Below, piece after piece: positions 41,944 to 51,818 of a stretch of DNA of 64,000 nt. Numbering within the stretch: position 1 is the first letter of the stretch; the number at the start of each line of letters is the position of its first letter. Below the pieces are notes generated by a model, which did no database searches, had not been told where the DNA came from, and saw only the letters and a list, made by a program, of their open reading frames with translations. The position numbers and the translations under genes were made by a program. The DNA comes from Treponema sp. UBA6367 (GTDB lineage: Bacteria > Spirochaetota > Spirochaetia > Treponematales > Treponemataceae): NCBI GenBank assembly GCA_002437725.1, contig DJRF01000019.1, positions 1-64,000 of the forward strand, in the 5' to 3' direction.

Positions 41944-43242
41944 ATGAAAGACAGCGGAATAGATTGGATTGGAAAAATCCCGGATGAGTGGACGACAAGG
42001 CAAATTAGATATTTGTTTGAAATTCGAGATGAGCGAAATTATAAACCTCTTTCTGAAGTAAATCTAATTTCAGTTTATACAGATAAAGGCGTTTTGCAGC
42101 ATAACGATATTGAACAGACCACAGGAAATAAAGCACAAAATGCCGATGGATATAAGCATGTTTATAAAAACGATTTAGTTGTAAATATAATTCTATGCTG
42201 GATGGGTGCTTTGGGAATATCTGATTTTGATGGAGTAACAAGCCCTGCTTATGATGTTTATTCTCCTAAAAACTTAGATTTAATCTTTCCGAAATATTAT
42301 CATTATTTATTCAGAACTCCACAATTTAATGGAAAATGTTATACAGAAGGTCGTGGAATTATGCAGATGCGGTGGAGAACTTATTCTTCAGAATTTAAGT
42401 CTATAAAAGTACCTTTTCCTCCGCTTTCCGAGCAGACAAAAATCGCAGGCTTTCTTGACAAGAAATGCGCCCAGATTGATTCGATAATCGAGGAGTCAAA
42501 AAAGTCGATAGAAGAGTACAAGGCATGGAAGCAGTCCGTTATTTTTGAGGCGGTTACCGGGAAAAACTTAAGCTGCAAAAAGAAAAACAGCGGAATTGAA
42601 TGGCTCGGCGAGATTCCGGAAACGTGGGAAGTGCAAAGGTTAAAATCATATTTTAACTTTAAAAAAGGATTGCCGATTACAAAAGAAAATTTAAAAGATT
42701 CTGGAATTTCAGTTATTAGTTATGGTCAGATACATTCTAAAAATAATAATGGAGTTTCAATTTGTAATGAATTAATTCGATTTGTAGATAAATCTTATTT
42801 GAAATCTAATTCAGAATCACTTGTAAAGAAAGGCGATTTTATTTTTGCGGATACTTCTGAAGATTTAGAGGGCTGTGGAAATTGTGCATATGTTAATTCT
42901 GATGAAATTATATTTGCTGGTTATCATACAATTATTTTTTCATCAAAGTATCAGAATGAAAATAAATATTTGGCTTATTTATTTTTAACAGATGCTTGGA
43001 GAACACAAATTCGATGTAATTGTTCAGGGGTAAAATTATTTAGCATTACAAAGAAAATACTTTCAAAAGTAAGTATTATTCTTCCCCCGATTTCCGAGCA
43101 GGAATCCATCGCAAAATTCCTGGACAAAAAATGCGCCCAAATCGATTCCCTTATTTCAGAAAAACAGTCGCTCATAAAAGACCTTGCCGAATACAAGAAA
43201 TCCCTGATTTTTGAAGCCGTAACCGGAAAAAGGAGAGTGTAA
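41944..43242 (+). CDS. hsdS: Type I specificity subunit HsdS
   Basis: 432 residues with two target-recognition domains, each ending in the same conserved helix: FLDKKCAQIDSIIEESKKSIEE at about 180 and FLDKKCAQIDSLISEKQSLIKD near 390, both followed by (A)WK/EYKxS(V/L)IFEAVTGK. This head-to-tail repeat, also visible in the DNA, gives HsdS its pseudo-symmetry and sets up exchange of recognition domains by recombination. HsdS defines the two half-sites bound by HsdM and HsdR. Which bases are recognised cannot be predicted. Confidence 0.9.
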   Translation: MKDSGIDWIGKIPDEWTTRQIRYLFEIRDERNYKPLSEVNLISVYTDKGVLQHNDIEQTTGNKAQNADGYKHVYKNDLVVNIILCWMGALGISDFDGVTSPAYDVYSPKNLDLIFPKYYHYLFRTPQFNGKCYTEGRGIMQMRWRTYSSEFKSIKVPFPPLSEQTKIAGFLDKKCAQIDSIIEESKKSIEEYKAWKQSVIFEAVTGKNLSCKKKNSGIEWLGEIPETWEVQRLKSYFNFKKGLPITKENLKDSGISVISYGQIHSKNNNGVSICNELIRFVDKSYLKSNSESLVKKGDFIFADTSEDLEGCGNCAYVNSDEIIFAGYHTIIFSSKYQNENKYLAYLFLTDAWRTQIRCNCSGVKLFSITKKILSKVSIILPPISEQESIAKFLDKKCAQIDSLISEKQSLIKDLAEYKKSLIFEAVTGKRRV

Positions 43243-43354
43243 AATATATTTACTATCACTGTTTATTGTTAAAAGTAATTGAATTTTTGCGTAAATTTTG
43301 CAAAAATGGTGTTAGTTTTTAAGTTTTTTTCTGATAATACAGAAGAGGATTGTT

Positions 43355-44602
43355 ATGATTATTGATTTTTCCATTGCAAATACATATTCAATCAGTGAGA
43401 AGCAAACGGTTAGTTTTCAGCCTTCCGGTTATGACGAGGCGGATTCTCTTCACTATATTGAAGTTGGGGGAACAAAGTTATTGAAAATGGCCTGTGTTTA
43501 CGGGGCAAATGCCGCAGGCAAGTCAAATATTGCGCTTGCGCTAAGATTTTATCTTAACTTTATGATTTATTCTTTCTACAGCAGCAGGCCGAATTCAGAG
43601 ATTCCTTTAATTCCTTTCCTTTTTACAGATGAGCAGATGGACTCTATTTGCGGAGAATTTGATTTGAATTTCTTTGTGTTGAGCAGCGAGGAAAGCCGGT
43701 ATGTGAAATACAGCTACCGCTTGAAAATGAACCGTAAAAAAATTGTAGAGGAGTCATTAAGCTATTATCCTAAGAAACTTCCTAGGCTTATATTTAACCG
43801 CACAGAGAATAATATCGAATGGGGAAGCTCCGTAAAGGGCGCTAAAAAGTCTGTTGAAGATATTGTTATGCCGAACTGCACTGTCATTTCTGCCAGCTCT
43901 AAAACAAATCTTACAGTAATCAAGGATGTGTTCACTTATATTGCATCTAGGTTTAAAGATTATATCGGAATTTTCCCGGACGGAATTTCTCAAGATATTT
44001 TAAAAAGACTTGATGAAGACGATTCGTTCAACAAAAAGGCTGTCGGTTTTTTGTCGTATTCAGATTTCGGCTCAATTTCCAATATTAAGGTTGAAACTAC
44101 AAAAAAAGAAACTGTTAATCCAAATGATGATACTTCGGAGAAAAATATAACTCGCCGCGCGACAGTTTTTCATCAATATAATGGCAGAAATTATCCTTTG
44201 CCTTTGGGCTTTGAGTCTTCCGGCACAATCAGACTGCTTGAACTTATAAAACCGCTCGTAGACTCTTGTGCAACGAGCATGGCAATAATTGACGAACTGG
44301 AATCTTCATTGCATCAAGATTTAGTTGAAGCCTTCTTGCGGTTGTTTCTTGAGTTGTCAAAAGACTCGCAGCTGTTGTTCACAACCCACAATCAGGAACT
44401 GCTTGACTCTGGCTTGTTGCTGGATGATGAAGTCTGGTTTTGCGGCAAGACTGAAAAAGGAAACAGTGTTTATGATTCCATATCTGATTATTCAGGATTA
44501 AGGAAAGAAACTTCCAGAAAAAAACTGTATCAGGCCGGAAAATTTGGGGCTTTGCCTAATATTGATATTCAAAGGCTAAAGGATTTGTTCAATGGGCAGT
44601 AA
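43355..44602 (+). CDS. RloA-type AAA ATPase
   Basis: 415 residues. AAA_15/AAA_21-type P-loop: Walker A GANAAGKSN at 50-57, signature-like GFESSGTIRLLEL, Walker B MAIIDELESSLH near 310, and the LLFTTHNQELLDS switch histidine. It forms a pair with the following RloB-type gene (overlap 11 bases). RloA-RloB pairs are recognised cargo of type I hsd loci in Campylobacter and others, named for being R-linked. The pair resembles OLD-type ATPase plus TOPRIM nuclease splits and is probably a defence module. Confidence 0.8.
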   Translation: MIIDFSIANTYSISEKQTVSFQPSGYDEADSLHYIEVGGTKLLKMACVYGANAAGKSNIALALRFYLNFMIYSFYSSRPNSEIPLIPFLFTDEQMDSICGEFDLNFFVLSSEESRYVKYSYRLKMNRKKIVEESLSYYPKKLPRLIFNRTENNIEWGSSVKGAKKSVEDIVMPNCTVISASSKTNLTVIKDVFTYIASRFKDYIGIFPDGISQDILKRLDEDDSFNKKAVGFLSYSDFGSISNIKVETTKKETVNPNDDTSEKNITRRATVFHQYNGRNYPLPLGFESSGTIRLLELIKPLVDSCATSMAIIDELESSLHQDLVEAFLRLFLELSKDSQLLFTTHNQELLDSGLLLDDEVWFCGKTEKGNSVYDSISDYSGLRKETSRKKLYQAGKFGALPNIDIQRLKDLFNGQ

Positions 44603-45221
44603 TATAAAATGCAGAGCCAGAAAAAATAAGCCTGCTCAGAAGACGATGCTGCTGGTGGTAGAAGGCACAACAGAAAAGATATATTTTGAGCGTTTGAAAG
44701 GTCTTGAAAGATATTCTTCGCTAAAAATTCGGCCCGATCTTCCAAAGCATAGCAATTTAAGAACTTTATTGGATTATGCCAAAGAAGAGCAGAAATCAGG
44801 AGCTTATGATTATGTCTGGCTTGTTTTTGACAGGGATGTTCTGTTAACGCAAAAACTTCCGAAAGCGACATTGGACTTGATTAACAATCCTGACAAATTA
44901 AAGGGGCAGGGAATTGAAGTTGCAGATTCCATGCCTTGTTTTGAAGCATGGTTTTTATTGCATTATGTCCTGCCAAAACAGAATTATAAGAATCAAGATG
45001 TTTTAATAAAAGAGCTATGCAAATATATTTCTGGATATTGCAAGAAACAAGAATGGCTTGATAAAAATGATATATATAAGCTCTTGAAGAATAATTTAAA
45101 TGTTGCGTTAGAGAATGCAAAGCTATTGCGGGCTAGAAATCAAGATTCATATTCTGGTGATTATACTATGTGCAATGTGGATTTGCTTATTGATGAAATA
45201 CAAAATTTGGGTAAAAAATAG
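44592..45221 (+). CDS. RloB-type TOPRIM protein
   Basis: 209 residues. TOPRIM-like features: LLVVEGTTEKIYF with Glu24 near the start and WLVFDRDVL near residue 78, the acidic positions used for metal binding in nucleases and primases. Conserved SMPCFEAWFLLHY near 115 is typical of RloB. It overlaps the RloA-type gene, and hsdR starts eight bases later, so RloAB lies in the R-M transcript. The pair is expected to couple ATP hydrolysis to nucleic-acid cleavage. Confidence 0.8.
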   Translation: MGSNIKCRARKNKPAQKTMLLVVEGTTEKIYFERLKGLERYSSLKIRPDLPKHSNLRTLLDYAKEEQKSGAYDYVWLVFDRDVLLTQKLPKATLDLINNPDKLKGQGIEVADSMPCFEAWFLLHYVLPKQNYKNQDVLIKELCKYISGYCKKQEWLDKNDIYKLLKNNLNVALENAKLLRARNQDSYSGDYTMCNVDLLIDEIQNLGKK

Positions 45222-45229
45222 GTTTAATT

Positions 45230-48200
45230 ATGCCGGACACAGAAAAACAGTTTGAAGCAGACATTGAAAAATACTTAATCTCAAAGGAAGGCGGCTGGAC
45301 AAAATGTATTGATGCCGGCTACAGGGCCGGAAATGCCGACGGCTACGCGCTTGATATTGCGACCTTGATTGGATTCGTTAAGGACACTCAGCCAAAAGCC
45401 TGGGCGCGCTTTGAAAAAATGAATCCTGACAGCACGGAGCATAAGTTTTACCAGAGCTTTGAGGACGCGGTCAATAATGACGGAATGGTTTCTGTTCTGC
45501 GGCACGGATTCAAGCATCTGGGAATTGAATTCAAGGTGTGCTATTTTAAGCCTGAAAATGCGCTGAACCAGACTGCGCTTGAGCATTACAAGCAGAATGT
45601 GTGCCATTGTGTGCGCCAGTGGCATTATTCCACAGAAAACAATAACTCTGTTGACCTTATGCTTGCCGTGAACGGAATTCCGCTTGTCGCGGCCGAGCTT
45701 AAGAATCAGCTTACGGGGCAGAGCACGGACAATGCGAAAATCCAATGGATTAACGACCGCGACGCAAAAGAAAACTGCTTCAGGCTCAATCACCGCGTTC
45801 TGGTTTTCTTCTGCGTTGATTTGTACAACGCCTTTATGGCGACAAAAAAGCCTGCAAAGGAAGACGATTTTCTGCCGTTCAATCAGGGCTCAAACGGGGC
45901 TGGAGTTGACGGCGGCGCGGGAAATCCGCAGACTTTAGACGGCGACTATGTAACTTCATATATATGGAAAGAAGTTTTTCAGAAGGACAAGCTGCTGGAT
46001 ATTTTCCAGAAGTTCATTCATTTTGACAGGCACGAGGAAACTTTTATAAACGGCAATGGCAAAGAGGAAACTAAGCTTGTAAAAAGAATTATATTTCCGC
46101 GCTATCATCAGCTGGACGTTGTGCGTAAGATTATCGCCGATGTAAAGGAAAACGGCAGCGGAAAAAACTATCTGATTGAACACAGCGCAGGCTCTGGAAA
46201 GAGCAACAGCATTGCATGGATAGCTTACCGCCTTGCCTCTCTTTTTGATGACAATGACAGGCCGATGTTCAATTCTGTAATAATCATCACAGACCGCAAG
46301 GTTTTGGACCAGCAGCTGCAGGAAACTGTTTCCGGCTTTGACCACACGCTTGGAAGCGTAATCACTATTGATGACAAGACCGAGGTGGACGGCGAGCGGA
46401 AATCAAAAGCCCTTAGAAATGCACTCAACGACGGAAAGCGCATAATAATCACAACCTTGCAGAAGTTTCCTGTTATCTACGAGCAGGTGGAAGGAACTGA
46501 AGGCAAAAAGTTCGCTGTTATTGTTGACGAGGCTCATTCAAGCCAGACTGGCGACAGCGCAAAGAAGCTTAAAATCGCGCTTGCAGACAAAACCGATGCT
46601 CTTAAGGAGTGGGAGGCAATAGAAGCGGAGGCTGAGGAAAAGGCAGATGACAGCGAGGACGAGCTTATAAGGGAAATGGCTTCCCATGGAAACCACAGGA
46701 ATTTAAGTTTCTTTGCCTTTACCGCCACTCCAAAAAACAAGACGCTTGAAATGTTCGGCCAGAAGCAGACAGACGGAAGCTACAGGCCGTTCCATGTCTA
46801 TTCAATGAGGCAGGCCATTGAAGAAGGCTTTATCATGAATGTCCTTGAAAACTATACGACATATAAAAACTGCTACAAGATTATTCAGGAATCATTGGAT
46901 GATCCGCAGGTCTTTGCGTCAAAGAGCGCAAAACTTATAAAGCGTTATGAAGAGCTGCATCCGCATAACCTGCAGCAGAAAGCGCAGATTATTGTTGAAA
47001 CCTATATGAACAGGACTCGAAACGCAATCAACGGACGCGGAAAAATGATGGTTGTTACCGCAAGCCGCCTTGCTGCCGTCCGGTATTTTCATGAGATAAA
47101 ACGCTACATAGAAAATGAGGCAAAAAAAGACGAGGCGTATAAGAGCCTTGAAATTTTCATAGCGTTTTCAGGAAGCCTGAAAGACCCGGAAGACCCTGCC
47201 GAAACGGAATACAAAGAAAGCTCGATGAACAAAGACCATAACGGAAATTCTGTTTCAGAAGCGCAGACAAAGCAGGTTTTCCATAACGAAGGAAACATTC
47301 TTATTGTAGCGGAAAAATATCAGACAGGATTCAGCGAAAGCTATCTTCATACGATGATTGTTGACAAGAAGCTCCGCGACGTAAAGGCAGTGCAGACTCT
47401 TAGCCGCCTGAACCGGACTTGCGACGGAAAGGAAGACACTTTTGTTCTGGACTTTGTTAATACAAAAGAGCAGATTCTTGAGGCGTTCCAGCCGTATTAT
47501 CAGACAACAGAATTAAAGGAGGAGCTGAACAAAAACCTGATTTACAAGACGCAGAAAATGCTGCGCAAGTACAAGATTTACAATGATGAAGATATTAAAA
47601 ACGTTACAGGCATCTATTTAAAAGAAAAAAAGAATCCTTCACGGCAGGCAATGATTACAAACGCATTGAAGCCTGTTGTTGACGGCTACAACGGCCTTAA
47701 CCAGGAGCAGCGTTACCAGTTCAGAAAACTGCTGCGCTCGTTTGTAAAATGGTACAACTTTATTGCCCAGATAATCCGTATGTTCTCCAAAGACCTGCAC
47801 CGCGAGTATCTGTTCTGCAAGTATCTTGAAAAACTTGTTCCGCAGGACAAGGAGACAATGATTGATATTACGAGCAAGATTAAGCTTGAATATTATAAGC
47901 TTGAAAAGACATTTGAAGGCGCTGTTGAGCTGAAGAAAGAGAACGGCGTTATTGAGCCGCAGCGGATAAAAAACAGTGTGGGCGAAAAGGAAAAGAAAAC
48001 TCCGCTTTCAGAAGTCATAAAAAAGATAAACGAGGAATTCGGAGCAAAATTTACAGAGCGCGACCGCGTTATTTTTGAGGATGTCTACAACACAATGAGG
48101 CAGGACAAGAAACTGATGCAGTCGGCGCGCTCAAACGGCCGGCAGATGTTTGAGAACAATATAATGCCCAAGTCGTTTGATGACACTCTCCAAAATTCAT

Positions 48201-48316
48201 ATATGGAAAATATGGAAGCGTATCAGTCCTGGTTCGAGGACAAGCAGAAATACGAGTTTATGAAAAAGATGATGGCTGAGGCCTTGTACAAGGCGTTTAT
48301 AAAAACAGCAAATTAG
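45230..48316 (+). CDS. hsdR: Type I restriction subunit HsdR
   Basis: 1028 residues. N-terminal nuclease domain (HSDR_N) with VDLMLAVNGIPLVAAELKNQLTGQ (PD-(D/E)xK; ELK) near 140-165, then superfamily 2 helicase: Walker A HSAGSGKSNS near 318, IIVDEAHSSQTG (DEAH box) near 428 and AFTATPKNKT. The C-terminal region binds the HsdM/HsdS complex. It translocates DNA and cuts remote from unmethylated sites. Gene order M-cargo-S-cargo-R is complete, so the locus is probably functional. Confidence 0.92.
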   Translation: MPDTEKQFEADIEKYLISKEGGWTKCIDAGYRAGNADGYALDIATLIGFVKDTQPKAWARFEKMNPDSTEHKFYQSFEDAVNNDGMVSVLRHGFKHLGIEFKVCYFKPENALNQTALEHYKQNVCHCVRQWHYSTENNNSVDLMLAVNGIPLVAAELKNQLTGQSTDNAKIQWINDRDAKENCFRLNHRVLVFFCVDLYNAFMATKKPAKEDDFLPFNQGSNGAGVDGGAGNPQTLDGDYVTSYIWKEVFQKDKLLDIFQKFIHFDRHEETFINGNGKEETKLVKRIIFPRYHQLDVVRKIIADVKENGSGKNYLIEHSAGSGKSNSIAWIAYRLASLFDDNDRPMFNSVIIITDRKVLDQQLQETVSGFDHTLGSVITIDDKTEVDGERKSKALRNALNDGKRIIITTLQKFPVIYEQVEGTEGKKFAVIVDEAHSSQTGDSAKKLKIALADKTDALKEWEAIEAEAEEKADDSEDELIREMASHGNHRNLSFFAFTATPKNKTLEMFGQKQTDGSYRPFHVYSMRQAIEEGFIMNVLENYTTYKNCYKIIQESLDDPQVFASKSAKLIKRYEELHPHNLQQKAQIIVETYMNRTRNAINGRGKMMVVTASRLAAVRYFHEIKRYIENEAKKDEAYKSLEIFIAFSGSLKDPEDPAETEYKESSMNKDHNGNSVSEAQTKQVFHNEGNILIVAEKYQTGFSESYLHTMIVDKKLRDVKAVQTLSRLNRTCDGKEDTFVLDFVNTKEQILEAFQPYYQTTELKEELNKNLIYKTQKMLRKYKIYNDEDIKNVTGIYLKEKKNPSRQAMITNALKPVVDGYNGLNQEQRYQFRKLLRSFVKWYNFIAQIIRMFSKDLHREYLFCKYLEKLVPQDKETMIDITSKIKLEYYKLEKTFEGAVELKKENGVIEPQRIKNSVGEKEKKTPLSEVIKKINEEFGAKFTERDRVIFEDVYNTMRQDKKLMQSARSNGRQMFENNIMPKSFDDTLQNSYMENMEAYQSWFEDKQKYEFMKKMMAEALYKAFIKTAN

Positions 48317-48345
48317 CTGCTTTCCCCTGCAAATCCGCCTAAGTT

Positions 48346-48354
48346 ATGTTATAA
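48346..48354 (+). promoter_or_regulatory. Extended -10 box upstream of the kinase-like gene
   Basis: TGTTATAAT follows the hsdR stop by about 30 bases and precedes the TTG start at 48393, so the kinase-TPR pair has its own promoter. Confidence 0.55.
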
Positions 48355-48392
48355 TTTTCTTATAAAATAAAAACATTCGGGGAGTTGCGGAT

Positions 48393-49673
48393 TTGTATAA
48401 CGATGAAAGTCAGCTTTATTTTGATTTTGACGATTATTCTGACGGCGAGAGCGTCTGCCAGGAAGATTTGAATTTTTGCGCGGTTCAGGCAATTAAAAAT
48501 GCCTCTGCCATTCTTGACCGCTTTGAAAACCTTGAGCTTTTGAATGTGCTTGAGCATGAGAGCAAGATTAAGAAGCTGGAGGGCAATTCCTCTTTTGTGT
48601 TCCGCGCGGTGGACAGCGTTACAGACAAGAAGGTTGTCCTAAAATGCCTTGACCCGCTTTTTTCCCAGCGTATTGCAGGAATTCCTGACATAGACACCGA
48701 TATAGACTACGAAAAGCTTTTTGAATGGGAAGACAAGATTCTTTTTGAGCTGAAAAACAACCGCCATGCGCCGGATGTTGCAGGCCGCCTTTCGCGCGCT
48801 CCGGTTCTGATTGAAGCCGGCGGAAAAACATTCTCGCACACGGTAAGCTATCTTGCAATCGAAAATCTTAGCATCGAGCTTAAAAAGGCTTTTTTTGACA
48901 ACAGCAATCCCTCGCTTTTAAAATATGCAAAAAGGCTTAGGCTTTTCTGCCAGATTCTTAACGCTGTCTGCTCTGTGCATTGCGACGGAGTTTTTCACCG
49001 TGACTTAAAGCCTTCAAATCTTATGGCAAAATCCGGCAGGCAAAAGGACGGCGTTGTTCTGATTGACTTTGCCTCAAGCTGCGCGGAAAAGAATATCCGC
49101 GAGAAAATCCGCCTCTATCCTGAAAAATGGCACGGAACAGAAGGCTATGCCTCGCCTGAAATCCTTTGCGGTCTTCCGCCTGAAAACGGGCTTGCCTCTG
49201 CGCAGGATATGTATTCTTTGGGCTGCATGCTTTACGAGCTTTTCGGCTGCCGCACATTCAAGCAGAAATTATACGAGACAAACCCGGGCTATATAGAAAC
49301 TCTTGAAAACTGCCGCGTTTATCCAAATGACGGAAACAGCTTTGAAGAACGGCTTGAAGTGTTCAATTCCTATCTTGATGAATTTTCGCGCTCGGTTCGT
49401 CCTGTAGCTTTGGGAGAAGAGGTTGACATTCCGTCTTTTATAAAGCAGGAAATTGACCTGATTATTCAGCGGTTCACTTCGTTTGACTGGAGAAAGCGTC
49501 CTTGCAAAGACGATTTTCCTGAAATCCGCAGAAAGCTCTTTTATCTTTCAAAGATTATGGAAACTACGCATTTGCGCTCAGAGTTCAAAAGGCGAAAGAC
49601 TTTGCGCAAAAAACGCCTTATTGAAAAGTCGGCGGCGCGGCTTGTTTCTGCAATGCCAAAAACGGAGGCTTAA
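48393..49673 (+). CDS. Ser/Thr protein-kinase-like protein
   Basis: 426 residues from a TTG with GGGAG nine bases upstream. Eukaryotic-type kinase fold after an acidic N-terminus: the VAIK-type Lys84 (VVLKCLD), catalytic loop HRDLKPSNLM at 202-211, then DFA at 225-227 where the Mg-binding motif is normally DFG, APE-like SPE at 254-256, and DMYSLGCMLYELFG. Only the DFG glycine and a weak glycine loop depart, so activity is likely. No membrane segment or PASTA domain, unlike housekeeping kinases. The next gene starts two bases later and encodes its TPR partner; the pair lies inside the defence island. Confidence 0.85.
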   Translation: MYNDESQLYFDFDDYSDGESVCQEDLNFCAVQAIKNASAILDRFENLELLNVLEHESKIKKLEGNSSFVFRAVDSVTDKKVVLKCLDPLFSQRIAGIPDIDTDIDYEKLFEWEDKILFELKNNRHAPDVAGRLSRAPVLIEAGGKTFSHTVSYLAIENLSIELKKAFFDNSNPSLLKYAKRLRLFCQILNAVCSVHCDGVFHRDLKPSNLMAKSGRQKDGVVLIDFASSCAEKNIREKIRLYPEKWHGTEGYASPEILCGLPPENGLASAQDMYSLGCMLYELFGCRTFKQKLYETNPGYIETLENCRVYPNDGNSFEERLEVFNSYLDEFSRSVRPVALGEEVDIPSFIKQEIDLIIQRFTSFDWRKRPCKDDFPEIRRKLFYLSKIMETTHLRSEFKRRKTLRKKRLIEKSAARLVSAMPKTEA

Positions 49674-49675
49674 AA

Positions 49676-51568
49676 ATGACAACGACTGAGACCTGCACAG
49701 AACTCTCTCTTGCCCAGAAGAATATTTCCAACATAAAAATTGACACTCTTCTTCCTGAAATTACGCTCACGCTTAGCCTTGAGGATTTTACCGATTTTTC
49801 AAAGGCCGCAAAACTTGAGGTAAGAAAGTCCACAGCCGTAATATTCAAGGAAAAAATTGAAAACCAGATTGCGGAATTTGAAAACGACAATTCTTCGCTT
49901 GCCAAGAATGAACGGTATTCTGACACTTATTATTACCGTCTTTCTGTCTACTACAAGCTTTTGGGCGACTTTGAGAATGAAAGAAAATGCCTTGAAAAAA
50001 TCAAGTCCAAGGAAAACGCTTTTTTTGAGGAGCAGAAGACGAAAAATCTGCTTGTTGCGGAAGCGGCAAAAAATCTTTCCGGGGCAGAAAACGCTTCCCC
50101 AAGCATTCTTAAGAATGAAACTGCGGAGACAGTCCGGAGCCTTTCCTGCGTTCAGCTTGCCGCAGGGGACTACAGCGGCGCAAACAAGATGATAGAATCG
50201 TTTCTTGAAAAACAGGATGACGATTCGGAAGAAAACTATGAGCTTTTGTGTCAGTACGGCCTTACTTTTGTTCTTTTGAATGACTTACGCAAGGCGGTGC
50301 ACACATTCCGCTATGTTTTTTACAATATTGAAAACACAAGCGATGTTGCCCTTATGCTCGCTTACCTTTACCGCGCCTTGCTGAATCAGGAAAAATCTAA
50401 AAAAAGAAAATGCGCGCTTTATAAAAAGACTGTTTTCTGGCTTAAAAACGCCGCCTGCCTTAATCCTTCATCAAAGCAGGTTGCGGACTTTTTCTATAAA
50501 ACTGCTTTCAAAACAGAAACAGAATATTTTACGCGCTTTATGGAAAAGTTTGTGAAATTTCCTTCCACAAAAAAAGACAGGGAATATTTTATAGACTCTA
50601 TGAATATTCTTGGCAACTGTTATTTTGAGCAGAGCCGATTTGCCGACTGCCTAGAAGTGCTGCAGGAAATCTGCGCCCAGGATTATTTTGCCGCAGGAAT
50701 ATGGAGCAATATTGCGCTCTGCAATATCAGAATGGACAAGAATGAGCGCGCCTTAAAAAATGCCGAAAAGTCATATTTAAAGCTAAAGGAAACAGACGGA
50801 AAGAGGCTAAAACACAATGTTTCTTCTATATATATGGATTTATTGTGCAAGGCTAGAAAGTATGATGCGGCTTTGAAGGTGTTTGAGGAAAAAATCGGAG
50901 CGGTTTTTGTTCCTGCAAGCAAGAAAGAATTCCTTGATGTGTGCGACCTGTTCCTTCGCATTCTGATTGAAAAAAAGGAATTTGCGCGCGCCGCAGAATA
51001 TGCTGATTTTTTATGGCAATGCGCAAAAAGCGCCCAGACTGAAGAGATGGCGGAAGTAAAGGTCTGCATACTGAACACAAAAATCAGGCTTTTTGCAGAT
51101 ATTTCATACAATCCTGAGATTCTTATGGAATGTTCATTCGAGCTTGAAAAGCTTTTTTATGGATACAGAAAGACGCACGACGACCTGCCTTTGTTCTTTA
51201 ACAATCTTGTATATTCAAGGCTTGAAGCCGGCGGAAACATTGACGGCAAAATCCTTGATATTTTTTTGAGCAACGTAACGGCAAACTGCTATATGTGTGC
51301 AACATTCGGCCTTTATCAGGCGCGCATAAAAAACAATGCTGAAAAATGCGCCCTCTACTACGACAGGGCACTTGAGATTGCAACTAAAGACGACTTTGAA
51401 GACCGCTCAAACCTTGCAGAAGAGCTGTGCCTAAAACGCGACCTTGAGCTGTTCCGCCTTTACGAAAAGTCTGGAAACCAGCGCGAGGCAGAGCGGATAA
51501 AAGCGCGCATAATAAAAAAATGCCCGGAAGAGCTGTGGTTCTACAGGGAAGCTGTGAGAGGGGTGTAG
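49676..51568 (+). CDS. TPR-type helical-repeat protein paired with the kinase
   Basis: 630 residues, soluble, helical repeats of about 34 residues throughout (for example YYYRLSVYYKLLGDFENERKCLEKI, LLCQYGLTFVLLNDLRKAVHTFRYVF and GNCYFEQSRFADCLEVLQEI). The ATG follows the kinase stop by two bases, so the two proteins are co-produced and probably interact. No enzymatic motif seen. Kinase-plus-repeat partners occur in several defence systems, but I cannot match this pair to a named one. Confidence 0.75.
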   Translation: MTTTETCTELSLAQKNISNIKIDTLLPEITLTLSLEDFTDFSKAAKLEVRKSTAVIFKEKIENQIAEFENDNSSLAKNERYSDTYYYRLSVYYKLLGDFENERKCLEKIKSKENAFFEEQKTKNLLVAEAAKNLSGAENASPSILKNETAETVRSLSCVQLAAGDYSGANKMIESFLEKQDDDSEENYELLCQYGLTFVLLNDLRKAVHTFRYVFYNIENTSDVALMLAYLYRALLNQEKSKKRKCALYKKTVFWLKNAACLNPSSKQVADFFYKTAFKTETEYFTRFMEKFVKFPSTKKDREYFIDSMNILGNCYFEQSRFADCLEVLQEICAQDYFAAGIWSNIALCNIRMDKNERALKNAEKSYLKLKETDGKRLKHNVSSIYMDLLCKARKYDAALKVFEEKIGAVFVPASKKEFLDVCDLFLRILIEKKEFARAAEYADFLWQCAKSAQTEEMAEVKVCILNTKIRLFADISYNPEILMECSFELEKLFYGYRKTHDDLPLFFNNLVYSRLEAGGNIDGKILDIFLSNVTANCYMCATFGLYQARIKNNAEKCALYYDRALEIATKDDFEDRSNLAEELCLKRDLELFRLYEKSGNQREAERIKARIIKKCPEELWFYREAVRGV

Positions 51569-51750
51569 AATCATACCTCATTTTATTTCTGATTGAATCT
51601 GCAAAACAGAATGGAATTGTTCCTTGAGAATATCTTAGATGTTTTTTTGGACAGGCTTCTTGTGTTGAAACAAAGTAATAATGGGTGAAATTCCTGCCAT
51701 GGAATACTGAATTGCACCTTATAAGATTTGTGGAGAATGGATTTTAAATA

Positions 51751-51759
51751 TGTTATAAT
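51751..51759 (+). promoter_or_regulatory. Extended -10 box of the four-gene helicase operon
   Basis: TGTTATAAT, about 60 bases upstream of the first ATG at 51819. The gap 51569-51818 holds nothing else that I see. Confidence 0.55.
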
Positions 51760-51818
51760 TAAATTTACAAATAAAATAGAAAATTATTGAAGCAATTGGA
51801 GAAATAATAGGGTTTAAG

